A stretch of 64,000 nucleotides of DNA from CAVVUC01 sp963751395 (GTDB taxonomy: Bacteria; Verrucomicrobiota; Verrucomicrobiia; Chthoniobacterales; Chthoniobacteraceae), in contig CAVVUC010000004.1 in assembly GCA_963751395.1 (NCBI GenBank), positions 744,001-808,000 on the forward strand, in the 5' to 3' direction. Under the pieces are notes generated by a model that saw only the letters and a program-made list of their open reading frames with translations, did not search any database and had not been told where the DNA came from. Shown one piece after another: positions 27,700 to 37,510 of the stretch (within the stretch, counting starts at the first letter, position 1; every line of letters starts with the position of its first letter). The translations under genes and the position numbers were made by a program.

Positions 27700-29136
27700 A
27701 TGGATGCGGCGCCCGCAACCCGGACGAGCATCTGGAGTTCCGACCGGTTCAAGGTCGGCTCGCTGACTTATACGCGCACCGCGCTCATCACCGTGCTGTT
27801 CTGGATGCTGTGGGCCGATTTGTGCCTTCAGTTAATGGAGCAGCTCCCGAGCATCATCCCCCTGCAGTTGAAATGGATGGGTGCCAGCGACGCGATGATC
27901 GGGTTCATCAAGGACAGCCTGCAGGCGGTCCTCACGGTCTGCTTCGTGCCGGTTATCGGGATGCAGAGCGACCGTCATCGTGGGCCGATGGGCCGGCGGC
28001 GACCGTTCCTGCTTTGGTGTACATTGCCGGTGTGCGTTTTCCTGGTGCTGCTGGGATTCGTGGAGCCATTGGCGCGGGGGCTGCACGGTGTGCTCTCGCC
28101 TGTCATGGGAGGCTTGACCGTCGCGACCATCGGCATTGCCCTGATCGGGATCTTTGCCGGGGGATTCTTCTTCTTCAATAACTACATCATCCAAGTTTAC
28201 CAATACCTCGTCGCCGACGTGGTGCCCAGGGAGGTGATGGGATCTTTTGTCGGCCTCTACCGGGCGGTCGGCGCGGTCGCCGCGTTCGTTTTCAACCGAT
28301 GGATCTTCGGGCATATCGAAACCAACATCGCGGCGGTTTACATCGGTTGTTCGTTGCTTTATGCCGCCGCGTTTATGCTCCTGGTGTGGCGGGTCAGGGA
28401 GGGCGACTACCCGCCGCCGGACGCTTCGGTGGAACGCGTCGGCCCCGTGACGTTCGTGCGGCGTTACGCGCGGGAATGCTTCACGCACAGTTTCTATTTG
28501 AAGGTGTTCTCGATTGCTTTCTTCTACTGGGCGGCGTGGGTGCCGTTCACGACGTTCGTCGTGTTCTTCGCCACAAAGAATGCCCCCGGATATGCGGACT
28601 CGCTCGGCGTGAGCGTGGACGCGTTCGGGAAGATCAAGGGCTGGACCTTCCTCCCGCAGGTTCTCATTTTCGCCTGTTCCGGCCCGCTGATTGACCGCTT
28701 TCATCCCCTGCGCGTCCTGCTGGTCGGAATCGTTGGCGTCACGATCACGTTCATGGCCGGCTTCTTCGTCGTACACAGCCCGAATCAATTCCTGATTTGG
28801 TGGCTCGTGAATCAAGTGACTCTCGCGGTATTTCAACTGGCTTACCTCGCCATGTTTCCGGTGCTGTTCCCGCGCGAGAAGTACGGGCAGTATTTCTCTG
28901 CCAACCAGTTGTTCTTCAGTGTGGGGCTCGTATTCGCGCCGTTTCTGTGTGGCCGGCTCATGGACCTGCTCAAAGACTACCGGTATCTCTTTGTCTGGAG
29001 CGGGTCTTGCACCGCGCTGGCTGCGTATTTCGCGTTTGGCGTGTTCCGGCATTGGAAACGCCTGGGCGGCGACGTTGGATATGTTGCTCCCGTGTATTCC
29101 GACAACATCGCAGCCAGCCAGAAGAGACAGCCTTGA
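27700..29136 (+). CDS. MFS transporter, probably for sugars
   Basis: 478 residues with about 12 membrane helices. The first helix region is LITVLFWMLWADLCLQLMEQLPSIIPLQLKWMGAS; the loop 2-3 signature is MQSDRHRGPMGRRRPFLLW, the standard MFS GxxxDRxGRR variant seen in sugar:cation symporters. A second copy-like signature lies at ACSGPLIDRFHPLRVL before helix 8. It starts one base after the beta-helix gene stops and ends three bases before GH2 starts, so it is surely in the same operon. It should import the saccharide released by the neighbouring enzymes across the inner membrane. The exact sugar is not evident. Confidence 0.85.
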   Translation: MDAAPATRTSIWSSDRFKVGSLTYTRTALITVLFWMLWADLCLQLMEQLPSIIPLQLKWMGASDAMIGFIKDSLQAVLTVCFVPVIGMQSDRHRGPMGRRRPFLLWCTLPVCVFLVLLGFVEPLARGLHGVLSPVMGGLTVATIGIALIGIFAGGFFFFNNYIIQVYQYLVADVVPREVMGSFVGLYRAVGAVAAFVFNRWIFGHIETNIAAVYIGCSLLYAAAFMLLVWRVREGDYPPPDASVERVGPVTFVRRYARECFTHSFYLKVFSIAFFYWAAWVPFTTFVVFFATKNAPGYADSLGVSVDAFGKIKGWTFLPQVLIFACSGPLIDRFHPLRVLLVGIVGVTITFMAGFFVVHSPNQFLIWWLVNQVTLAVFQLAYLAMFPVLFPREKYGQYFSANQLFFSVGLVFAPFLCGRLMDLLKDYRYLFVWSGSCTALAAYFAFGVFRHWKRLGGDVGYVAPVYSDNIAASQKRQP

Positions 29137-29139
29137 AAC

Positions 29140-32100
29140 ATGAATAGAGACACTTTCGCAGACATCGGCATGCGTTCGATCGCCGAGCGGCGCGGACTGC
29201 TCGAAGAAGTCCAGCCGCCAAAACTTCCGCGCAAGTTTCTGCCAGCGGAGAAGAGTAATCCGCGCGCGGCATTCAAGCCGGCTCCGAGAATGGACACGCC
29301 GGAGAAGCTTCAAGCCGAGCTGCTCCGGCAGCGCCGCCGTTATGCGCCGTTCTTGAAAGATCTCGCGCCGAAGCTGGAGCGGATGCGCATCGCGCAACGG
29401 CTCGAGGATTTCCAGTGGCGGCTCGAAACCGACGCCGACCGCGCGGATTTTCGGCATCTGCTCGACGGCGCAGGCGAATGGACGGCGATCAAAGTGCCGC
29501 ACTTCGGCGGGCCGATCGGGCGGGCGGTGGCGTATTACCGGACGACGTTCAACGTCACGCGTGAGATGCTCGACAAAGGGCGCGCTATTCGTCCGGTTCG
29601 GCGCGGTGGATTACAAGGCGCACGTATTCGTCAACGGCCACTACGTCGGCTCGCACGAAGGGTTCTTTGCGCCCTTCGAGTTCGAGTGCGCCGCCTCCGT
29701 GCGCGAAGGCGGGAACGTCTTGCTCGTGAAGGTTGAGAACGACGCGATCTTCATGGGCAACCACAGTTGGGGACAGGCGGAGGAAGGCGACAAACTTTAC
29801 GCCGCAACCAACCTCGGCTGGGACGATCCCGAACCTGGGCTGGTGGCATTGCCCGCCAGGGTTTGGCATTTACCAGGACGTGTGCGTCGAGGCCCGCGCG
29901 CCGATGCACATCGCCGACCTCTGGGTGCGGCCGCTTCCGGACGAGGAGCGGGCCGAGGCGTGGGTCGAGGTCTGGAACAAAGACCGAAAGAACATGCCGG
30001 CTTCGGTCGAGATTTCGGTGTTCGGACAGAATTTCCGTCAGACGATTATTCGGCGACTGCAGCACACGCCGGGCACGCGGATCATTCCCGGCGTCGGCGA
30101 CCTCCAGAAGCCGACCGACAACCAGGACGTGACGCTCACGATGGGCGCCGGCGCGAATCTCGTCAAAGTGCCGCTCGCCATCCCGAAGCCGCGCCGGTGG
30201 GACTTGGAAACGCCGTGGCTGTATCAGCTCCAGGTCAGCCTGCTCGACGGCAACGGCGACGTCATGGATACCGCGAAACGCCAGTTCGGCATGCGCACGT
30301 TCCGGCAGGATGCGAAGAGCGTGCCGCGCGGCCGGATGTTTCTCAACGACCGCGAAATCAAACTGCGCGGCGCGAACACGATGGGTTTCGAGCAACAGGA
30401 CGTGTTCAAGAAGGATTTCCGGCAACTTGAAGACGACATTCTGCTGGCCAAAATCTGCAACATGAATTTCCTGCGCCTCACGCAGCGGCCCGTGCAGCCG
30501 GAGGTGTATGAGGTATTGCGACCGGCTCGGTCTGATGACGCAGACCGACCTGCCGTTGTTCGGCTGCCTGCGCTACAACAAATTCGCCGAGGCCATTCGT
30601 CAGGCCGAAGAAATGGAGCGGCTCATCCGCGGTCACGCCTGCAACGTGATGATCAGCTACATCAACGAGCCGTTTCCCAACGCCAACGGCAAACCTCACC
30701 GGCACCTGACCCGGCCCGACCAGCAGGCGTTCTTCGAGGCCGCCGATCGCGCCGTGCATGTGCTCAATCCCGACCGCGTCATCAAACACGTGGACGGCGA
30801 TTACGATCCGCCGAGCGACACGTTGCCGGACAATCACTGCTACTGCGGCTGGTATAACGGCCACGGCCTCGAACTCGGCAAGCTGCACCGGGGTTACTGG
30901 GTGCCGGTCAGGCCCGACTGGCTTTACGCCTGCGGCGAGTTTGGCGCGGAGGGGCTGGACCCCGCCGATCTCATGCGCCGCCGGTATCCTAAGAAATGGC
31001 TGCCGGGTGCTGATGAATCCAAGTGGTCGCCCGACGTCATCCAGGGCGCGCAGACTGGAAAGTTCCACTACATGTGGTTCGACACCCAGCACACGCTTGA
31101 AGACTGGGTGCGCGCCAGCCAGCGACATCAAGCGTGGGCGACGCGCCTGTTTGCCGAGCGGTTCCGCCGCGACAACCGGATGGTCAGCTTCGCGATTCAT
31201 CTGTTCATCGACGCCTTCCCGGCAAGCTGGATGAAGACGCATCATGGACTGCGAACGCCGCCCCAAGCCCGCTTACTTCGCCTACCGCGACGCGCTCGAA
31301 CCGCTGACCGTCAGCATCCGCACCGATCGCTGGAAATTCTTCTCCGGCGAACCGATGCCGTTCGAGTTCTGGGTTTGCAACGACACGGCCGGCAAGCCGA
31401 AGAACCTCCGGCTGCGTTGGCAGATCGAGCAGGACGGCCGCGTTATCTTCGCGCAGCAGACTCCGGCTAAAGTGGAAGCGATGCGCGCGACGTTCCAAGG
31501 GTTTTTCGCGCCGCGCGCGCCGAAGGTCCAGGAGCGCACAAAGTTCACGTTACGGCTCGCGCTCGGCGACACTCGATACCGCCATCGAATACGAAGTCTT
31601 CCCGACGCTGCCTTCGTTGAAAGACATACAGGCAGGCACCATCGGCACCGGAGAACTTTTGCGCGAGTTGAGCGTAAAACCGACGACCGGCAAGCCGACA
31701 ACGATCCTCGTGGACGACTTCGCCGCCTACCAGCGCCGCCGCGATGCAATCGACCGCGCCGTGGCTGCCGGCACACGCGTCGTGTTTCTCGAACTGCCGG
31801 TCGGCGAATACGAAATCGGCGGCTCGAAGGTGCGCGTTGTCGATTGCGTGATGCGTCCCCGCGAGTTCGTCTCGCGTGCGACCGGGCATCCGATGGTTGA
31901 AGGCTTCGATCCCGAAGACTTCAAGTGTTGGTATGACCCACAGGCCGGTTACTTCCGTCCGTTGCTCGCCTCGATGTTCGAAGCCGATGGCTGGCAGCCC
32001 ATCCTGACCAACGGCAACGGCGTCTGGGGCGGCAGCGCGTGGAAGCAGATGCTCGCCGCCGCCAGGAAGCCCGCCGGCAAGGGTTCTTACATCATCTGCC

Positions 32101-32180
32101 AGGTTGCGCTCACCGGCCGCACCCGGCACAATCCCACTGCGGCGATCTTCGCGAGACGACTTATTCGAGCGAACGAATGA
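29140..32180 (+). CDS. Glycoside hydrolase family 2-type enzyme, broken by several frameshifts
   Basis: The protein is full length (about 1010 residues) only if five single-base shifts are repaired: near 29580, 29830, 30512, 31240 and 31571. The pieces join without loss: REMLDKG to ALFVRFGAVDYKAHVFVNGHYVG (GH2 sugar-binding domain), then LGWWHCPPGFGIYQDV, RMFLNDREIKLRGAN, PEVYE to YCDRLGLMTQTDLPLFG, the acid/base motif ISYINEPFPN, FHYMWFDTQHTLEDW, then MDCERRPKPAYFAYRDAL, and last the segment with LRELSVKPTTGKP and ILVDDFAAYQRR. By my reading most lesions are +1 insertions. The enzyme would be beta-galactosidase- or beta-mannosidase-like. No signal peptide is seen at the N-terminus (MNRDTFADIGMRSIAERRGL). 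It is either a decaying gene or a poorly sequenced one. Confidence 0.72.
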
Positions 32181-32201
32181 ACTTAACTCAACAAACGAAC
32201 C

Positions 32202-32375
32202 ATGAAATACGTCCCCATCTTCCACGCCAACCTTAACTACGCCCGCGCCTCGAAGCACGTTCTCCAGCCCGCCGAGTACCGGGTCCGCGCCAACGCGATG
32301 GTCGCCGCCCGCCGCCTGGTCGGCGGTGTCGAGATCGAAGTCGCCCACGACATGAACGTCGGCAAAACGAAATGA
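32202..32375 (+). CDS. Small 57-residue ORF coupled to next glycosidase-like gene
   Basis: ATG 32202 follows an A/C-rich leader of the kind seen before other genes here (AACTCAACAAACGAACC). The product starts MKYVPIFHANLNYAR and ends AHDMNVGKTK. The opening residues resemble the start of GH57-like or polysaccharide-deacetylase-like proteins, which I take as a hint only. It overlaps the following gene by 4 bp (ATGA, 32372-32375). It may be an internally deleted remnant or a true small protein; the clean coupling argues that it is translated. Confidence 0.45.
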   Translation: MKYVPIFHANLNYARASKHVLQPAEYRVRANAMVAARRLVGGVEIEVAHDMNVGKTK

Positions 32376-33895
32376 CCACGCCTGTCACCGCCCTTGCCTA
32401 CAGCTTTCCGGACGGCGAGGCGATGCCGTGTGCGTTGACGGTCGCCGATGGATGCGCGACGGCCCGTGTGGAGAACCCCACCGGCCGCGATTGCCGGGTG
32501 GTGGTCGAGTTTTCGTGCGTCGTGCAAGCCAGGCGCGCGGTGTTGCCGTTGACGATGAACGGCCTGTTTCACCACGACTCGCTGACCAGCGTGTCCGAGA
32601 GGGAACAGTTGGCCGAAGCAGACCAGCCGATGCGCGAGCTGGTCGCGCATTACCTCGAACCGGCAGGGAGCCACCCCGATGAGCAACGCACCGCGGCGCC
32701 GTTGCTGATCCCGCTGGTCGAATCGCTGCCGGACCGGCATGCGTTCTTTGCCAGCGCGGAACGCCCGTGGCGCATTGCCAGTCAACGCACCGCCGATGGT
32801 CGCTGGCGGTGGTCGCTGCAAACCATCGCAACGATCGCAGCCGGACAGTCGTGGGAGGAACGGTGCTGGTTGCTGGCGATTGGAGGCGCGCCTGGCGAGG
32901 CGTGGCGCGCATTTCACCGGCTCGCGATGCCGTCACAACCGGCGGTGCCGGGCTGGCTCCGCGAAGTGCGCGCGCATTATTTCGATTTTCTCTCCGCCGG
33001 CGCGGACGGACGGCGCGGAGGCGGTTTCGACGAGAGTGCGCGATGTTTCCGGGAATTCCGCGTCGGGCTGGCCACGCAACACGGCTACTATCCGTTCTGG
33101 GGTGACTACATCCAGCCGGGTCGCACCGGATGGAGCGCGATGTGCAGCGATGCCAGGGGACCCGCCACGATGAGCCTCGACCGCATCCGCCAGCGCATCG
33201 CCGCCGCCCGCCATGCCGGTGCGCGCGCCGGAATCTACATGCACCTCGTCGGATTCGACGGCGCCTCGCCTTTGGACGCCGAACTGCGGGACGCGGCGCG
33301 CGTCGGGGCCGATGGGATGCCGGAGAAGTTTGGCTGGTCGGGGCCGGATGTGATCGGGCCGGTGCGCTTCATGTCGTTGAACGCGCCGGCGTGGCGCAAG
33401 CACTTGTTGCAGCAGGCGGCGTGGATCATGGAACTGCTCGATCCCGACGCGATCGTGGTGGACGAGACGTTCAGCGGGGTCGGCTACGATCATCATCCCG
33501 ACCGGAGCGGCCCGACTGGGCTGGCGGCGATTCAGTGGATGAAAGATTTGCGGGCGCTGGTGCATTCGTACGGAGCGGAAAAGGCGGTGCTGAGTTCGGA
33601 TTGCACGCTCGGATCGCTCGGCTTGTGGGCGGACGGCGAGGCCGGCGATCATGCTTATGCGGACTTGCTGGGCCATCCGCTCTACCGGCAGGAGCCGGTG
33701 CGCTATTTGTCGGTGTTGAATGGAAAACCGTGGCTGCCGTGCGCATGGAACGCGTGGCGGTTCTGGCGCGAACAGGTGGATCTCGCACGCCGATGCGGTG
33801 CCGCCGTCGGCGTTTCGGACGGCTGGCTTGAATTTACCGGCCTTGCGCGTCTGGCGCCGGCACAGCGCCAACAAATGTTGGAGGATCTTTTATGA
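32372..33895 (+). CDS. Putative TIM-barrel glycoside hydrolase (GH27/GH36 clan D-like)
   Basis: 507 residues, without a signal peptide. The N-terminal 190 residues look beta-rich; from about 200 a barrel begins with GYYPFWGDYIQPGRTGW, then IRQRIAAARHAGARAGIYMHLVGFDG, RFMSLNAPAWRKHLLQQAAWIM, and LDPDAIVVDETFSGVGYDHH. The pattern of an aspartate after a beta strand (VVDE, about residue 366) with SSDCTLGS and ADGEAGDHAYAD downstream is like alpha-galactosidase-type enzymes, but no exact family motif was found. It overlaps the small genes on both sides by 4 bp (ATGA at 32372 and at 33892). It would act on intracellular or imported saccharide. Confidence 0.6.
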   Translation: MTTPVTALAYSFPDGEAMPCALTVADGCATARVENPTGRDCRVVVEFSCVVQARRAVLPLTMNGLFHHDSLTSVSEREQLAEADQPMRELVAHYLEPAGSHPDEQRTAAPLLIPLVESLPDRHAFFASAERPWRIASQRTADGRWRWSLQTIATIAAGQSWEERCWLLAIGGAPGEAWRAFHRLAMPSQPAVPGWLREVRAHYFDFLSAGADGRRGGGFDESARCFREFRVGLATQHGYYPFWGDYIQPGRTGWSAMCSDARGPATMSLDRIRQRIAAARHAGARAGIYMHLVGFDGASPLDAELRDAARVGADGMPEKFGWSGPDVIGPVRFMSLNAPAWRKHLLQQAAWIMELLDPDAIVVDETFSGVGYDHHPDRSGPTGLAAIQWMKDLRALVHSYGAEKAVLSSDCTLGSLGLWADGEAGDHAYADLLGHPLYRQEPVRYLSVLNGKPWLPCAWNAWRFWREQVDLARRCGAAVGVSDGWLEFTGLARLAPAQRQQMLEDLL

Positions 33896-34071
33896 CAACA
33901 CGCGAGAATCTGATCACAGTCCTGGACGGCGGCACGTCGGCTCGTCGCCGAAACCTTTGGCATGGCGCTTCGCGCGGCGGTTTGGGCCGGCGGCTGGAAG
34001 CGCGCCGCTCCTTGAACGCGCCAGTCGCAGACGGCACCACTTTCAATCACACCCTGGAGAAACAGACATGA
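33892..34071 (+). CDS. Small 59-residue ORF coupled at both ends, URO-D-like N-terminus
   Basis: The ORF begins MTTRENLITVLDGGTSAR and ends FNHTLEKQT. The first 16 residues match the way uroporphyrinogen-decarboxylase-family methyltransferases begin, and a URO-D-family gene lies later in the same locus (36346). It overlaps the preceding stop (33892-33895) and the following start (34068-34071), both as ATGA. The body is Arg-rich and unlike URO-D, as if an internal deletion or a frameshift had occurred. It is probably a remnant kept because it couples translation of its neighbours (inference). Confidence 0.4.
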   Translation: MTTRENLITVLDGGTSARRRNLWHGASRGGLGRRLEARRSLNAPVADGTTFNHTLEKQT

Positions 34072-36299
34072 ATCAAGAACAAATACGACGAGCAGGCCTT
34101 CTGTGCGGCCTGATCTTTTTTGCAGTGGCCGGCCAGCCAGCGTTCGGCGCTGCTGAACCTGGTGGCGATGCCGAGGTGGCTCTGCGCGGCGAGGGCTTTG
34201 CATTTCACGGAAGCAAGCCGGGCGTGCTGATCCTCGACGGCACAAACGAGCCGCCGTTCACGCTGGCTCCGCAAGGCGAGGCTGTCGTGACGAACTCCAA
34301 GCGCGAAACGCCCGGCGGCCCGGCAGCGGCGCGCACTTTCTCTTGGAGCGATCCGCGCGGATTCAAGTTTTCATGGACGCTGAGCCGGCTGGAAAAATCG
34401 CCGGGCGTCACGGTGCAGATGACGTTTGAGAACCGGTCGTCAAAGCCGGTGCGTTTGCGGGAGTTTGGATTGCTGCAATCCAGCCCCGACCAGTTCACCG
34501 TCACCGGCGAACCGAAGGATTGGTGGCTGTCCACGCTGGATTCGCACGACTCCTCGGTCGGCGGGTTCAATCCATCCGGCGACCTGGCGACGGAGACCGA
34601 ACGCAAGTTTCTGGACATATTGACGCTCTACACCGGGAGCGGCGACAAGGGCCTGCTGATGGGCGCCGTCGGCCCGGCCGTGTCGGACGTTCGCTTTCAC
34701 TGCAACGTGACGAAGACCGGTGTCGGGCTGCGGATCGCGAGCGAGATGAACGACGTGATTGTCGATCCCGGCGAGACGCGCTGCTCGGAGGAGGTTCTGC
34801 TGCTGGCGGAGAAGTTCGATACGGCGGCTCCGGCGTTGTTCCGCTGGCTGGCGGCAACACATGGCAGCCGCACCACGCGGGGTCCGATCGCTGGCTGGTG
34901 CAGTTGGTATGGAAGGGGCAAAAGGATCGACGCGCAATTCATCGGCGACATCTGCGCCAAAGTGCAGGCCGAACGCGACCGGCTGCCGTTGCAGGTGATC
35001 CAGATCGACGACGGCTGGCAGAAGGCGTATGGCGATTGGGAAGTGGACCGCGCCAAGTTCCCCGACGGCATGAAGGCCGTCGCCGAGCAGATCCGCGCGG
35101 CGGGCGCCATTCCCGGCGTCTGGTTATGCCCGGTCCGCACTTCCAAGGAAGGCCAGCATCCCGACGGAACCGACAACGAATATCAGGACGGCAGCAACCC
35201 TGCCGTCCGCGAGTTCATCCGCAAAATGCTCACCGACCGCGTCGCGGAAGGTTACCGCTACTTCAAGCTCGATTTCCTCTGGGTTCGTAATCTGCCCACG
35301 CGCTACGACCAGAAGAAGACGCGCCTGGAAATCAGCAGGGACATCAACAAGCTCTACCGGGAATCGATCGGCGAGGATGCCTACCTTCTCTCGTGCGTCG
35401 GCGGATTGAATCGCAGTTGTTTCGGCTATGCAGACGGGGCGCGGATCGGCACCGACACTTCGGGCTCGCTGAAACAGCTTTACGTGGGTGTCTGCCTCGC
35501 CGACTGCATCAACGCTGTCGGCTCCACGGCATGGGCCAATGGAATCCTGTTCGCGAACGACCCCGACGTCACCTACCTGAGTCTCGCGAACAAAGGCCTG
35601 CTCCACACGTGGCACTCCTACGTCGGCCTCCTGGGCGGTCTCATGCTGACATCGGAGCCGCTGCATCAACTCGATCCGGCGGCACTCCGCAACCTCGAAA
35701 TCCTGATACCGCCGGCTCCCGACAAAGGGCGCGCATTCGACGGCCAGACGGACCCGTGGCATCGCCGGTTCGGATTCGTCGCGCAACGGCCGTGGGGAAA
35801 CTTTGCCTCGATCCTCCTCTGGAATCCCGACGACAAACCTGCCGATGTCTCGCTGGCGGGCGTGCCGGTGGAATCGCTCGGGAAGCAGTTCCACGTCTGG
35901 TCGTTTTGGGATGAAAAATATCTCGGTCTCGCCGACGCGGGTTTCGTTGCAAAAGCTCTGCCGCCACACGGTCCGGCCCTGCTGCGATTGACAGCGGCCA
36001 ACGACAGGCAACCCGTGCTCGTCGGCTCGACGCTCCACATCGCGATGGGGTCCGCCGAATTGAAGGATGTGAAAACCACCGCCACCGGCCTGACCATTTC
36101 GCTCACCGATGCCGGGGCCCGCGAGGGCAGGTTGGTCTTGTTCAGTCATGAACCGCTGCGGCTGGATAAAGCAGAAGGCTGCGAAGCGGCGTTGAACCCG
36201 GCCGGCGAAAACCTGTGGAGCGTGACAATCAGCAAGCGTGAGCGCAATGTGCCAAACGTGATTCGCATTTCCTGCAAACCCTCGGAGGAGAAAAAATAA
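34068..36299 (+). CDS. Exported alpha-galactosidase-like enzyme (GH36 family)
   Basis: 743 residues. ATG 34068 has a good ribosome site (CTGGAGA) and opens a signal peptide: MNQEQIRRAGLLCGLIFFAVAGQPAFGAA. A beta-sandwich domain precedes a TIM barrel with the family signature AGWCSWYGRGKRID, VIQIDDGWQ, FKLDFLW with nucleophile Asp D402, and ARIGTDTSG with a probable acid/base Asp D463. LLGGLMLTSEPL and a C-terminal beta domain (VSLAGVPVE to RNVPNVIRIS) finish it. All catalytic positions expected for GH36 are there. It would release alpha-galactose in the periplasm or outside. It follows the glycosidase-like gene in the same operon. Confidence 0.83.
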   Translation: MNQEQIRRAGLLCGLIFFAVAGQPAFGAAEPGGDAEVALRGEGFAFHGSKPGVLILDGTNEPPFTLAPQGEAVVTNSKRETPGGPAAARTFSWSDPRGFKFSWTLSRLEKSPGVTVQMTFENRSSKPVRLREFGLLQSSPDQFTVTGEPKDWWLSTLDSHDSSVGGFNPSGDLATETERKFLDILTLYTGSGDKGLLMGAVGPAVSDVRFHCNVTKTGVGLRIASEMNDVIVDPGETRCSEEVLLLAEKFDTAAPALFRWLAATHGSRTTRGPIAGWCSWYGRGKRIDAQFIGDICAKVQAERDRLPLQVIQIDDGWQKAYGDWEVDRAKFPDGMKAVAEQIRAAGAIPGVWLCPVRTSKEGQHPDGTDNEYQDGSNPAVREFIRKMLTDRVAEGYRYFKLDFLWVRNLPTRYDQKKTRLEISRDINKLYRESIGEDAYLLSCVGGLNRSCFGYADGARIGTDTSGSLKQLYVGVCLADCINAVGSTAWANGILFANDPDVTYLSLANKGLLHTWHSYVGLLGGLMLTSEPLHQLDPAALRNLEILIPPAPDKGRAFDGQTDPWHRRFGFVAQRPWGNFASILLWNPDDKPADVSLAGVPVESLGKQFHVWSFWDEKYLGLADAGFVAKALPPHGPALLRLTAANDRQPVLVGSTLHIAMGSAELKDVKTTATGLTISLTDAGAREGRLVLFSHEPLRLDKAEGCEAALNPAGENLWSVTISKRERNVPNVIRISCKPSEEKK

Positions 36300-36345
36300 G
36301 CCTCGCGGCCTTGCGCACAATCAATAGAAAGGAGAAACCCTCAAG

Positions 36346-37398
36346 ATGCGTCCCGACCAATGGCAACAATTCAAGGCGGCGGCCAAACGCCAGCCCGGCG
36401 CGGGAATTCCGCTGGCGCTCATAGTGGACAGCCCGTGGATTCCGGGCCACCTCGGCATTTCTCACGCCGACTACTACTTTGATCCGCATGTGTGGTTTGA
36501 CGCCCACCGCAGTGTCATCGAGGAATTCCCCGAGGCAATCTGTTTTCCCTCATGGTGGGCCGAGGTCGGCATGGCGGCGGAACCCTCGGCGCTTGGCGTG
36601 CGCGTGCGCTTCTGGCCGCACCAGACCCCCAGCGAGGAACGCGTGCCGTTCCACCTCGAAGACCTCGATCAGCTCACTCCGCCCGATCCGACAAGCGACG
36701 GCTTCTGCCCGCTGATCCTGCACCGCTACGCGACGATGAAGCAGCGGGTCTTCGATGCCGGTTACACCATGCCGGTCGTCGCCGCACGCGGTCCCCTCTG
36801 TACCGCCTCGTTCTTTCGCGGTGTGACGCAGTTCATGATGGACCTCATGGACGAACCCGAACGCGCGCTCAAACTCATCGACCTTTGCACCACCCTCACC
36901 ATCGACTGGCTCAAGGCACAGGCCGCCGCGATCGGGCCCTGCGTCGAGGGGTTTCTCGTGCTGGACGACATCGTGGGCATGATCGGCCCGGATGATTACG
37001 AACAGTTCGCCCACCCGTTTCTCAAGCGCATCTGCGCCGCGTTCCCGCAGGACTGGGTGAAGGTCTATCACAACGACGCCGGCGTGAGTGCCTGCCTCGA
37101 ACGCCTGCCCGACACCGGCTTCGACGTGCTCAACTGGGGCAGGCAAACCGACGTCGCCGACGCATGCGCGCGACTCAAGGGACGCATGACCCTGATGGGA
37201 AATGTCCCGCCGCTGGACATCGGCGTGCGCGGAACCCCCGAACAAGTCGAACAAGCCGCCTTGGAAGTCCTGCGAAAGGCGGGCGGACATCCGCTGATCC
37301 TTTCCGTCGGCGGCGGAGTCAGCCCCGGCATGCCCGCCGCCAACATCCGCGCCATGGCCCGCGCGCTTGCGGCCTTTGGCGATAGAGAAACTCTTTGA
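36346..37398 (+). CDS. Uroporphyrinogen decarboxylase (URO-D) family protein
   Basis: 350 residues; start preceded by a textbook Shine-Dalgarno (AAAGGAGAAA, ending about 8 bases before the ATG). The (beta/alpha)8 protein has VAARGPLCTASFFRGVTQFMMDLMDEPER, DDIVGMIGPDDYEQFAHPFLKRI, KVYHNDAG, DVLNWG, MTLMGNVPP and ILSVGGGVSPGMP. These are shared by URO-D and by the MtaA/CmuA corrinoid methyltransferases. Heme-type URO-D arginine motifs at the N-terminus are absent, so a true HemE is unlikely. URO-D-like genes recur in verrucomicrobial glycosidase loci; the role there is unknown. It is the last gene of the carbohydrate locus. Confidence 0.8.
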   Translation: MRPDQWQQFKAAAKRQPGAGIPLALIVDSPWIPGHLGISHADYYFDPHVWFDAHRSVIEEFPEAICFPSWWAEVGMAAEPSALGVRVRFWPHQTPSEERVPFHLEDLDQLTPPDPTSDGFCPLILHRYATMKQRVFDAGYTMPVVAARGPLCTASFFRGVTQFMMDLMDEPERALKLIDLCTTLTIDWLKAQAAAIGPCVEGFLVLDDIVGMIGPDDYEQFAHPFLKRICAAFPQDWVKVYHNDAGVSACLERLPDTGFDVLNWGRQTDVADACARLKGRMTLMGNVPPLDIGVRGTPEQVEQAALEVLRKAGGHPLILSVGGGVSPGMPAANIRAMARALAAFGDRETL

Positions 37399-37510
37399 CC
37401 ATTTCCAACTGCATCGTCACGGCTTGGTGCGGGTTATTTGATTGACCCTGCAGCCCTCCTCTGCTGAACCTCTGGAGGCAGTTTAATCAATAACCAAAAC
37501 AAACAACACT

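Noticed and set aside
25644..27752. 702-codon minus-strand open frame opposite the beta-helix gene
   Set aside because: It has a shadow composition (His/Ala/Val/Arg) and no motif; the plus-strand frame has a signal peptide and beta-helix rungs.
27832..29502. 556-codon minus-strand open frame opposite the MFS transporter
   Set aside because: It is a shadow of a gene with 12 membrane helices.
36346..37398. Heme-pathway HemE assignment
   Set aside because: The N-terminal substrate-binding arginine motifs of HemE are missing and the neighbours are glycosidases.
37425..37485. Possible terminator after the URO-D gene (CTGC-CCTCC / GGAGGCAG)
   Set aside because: The stem is bulged and the T tract is poor.
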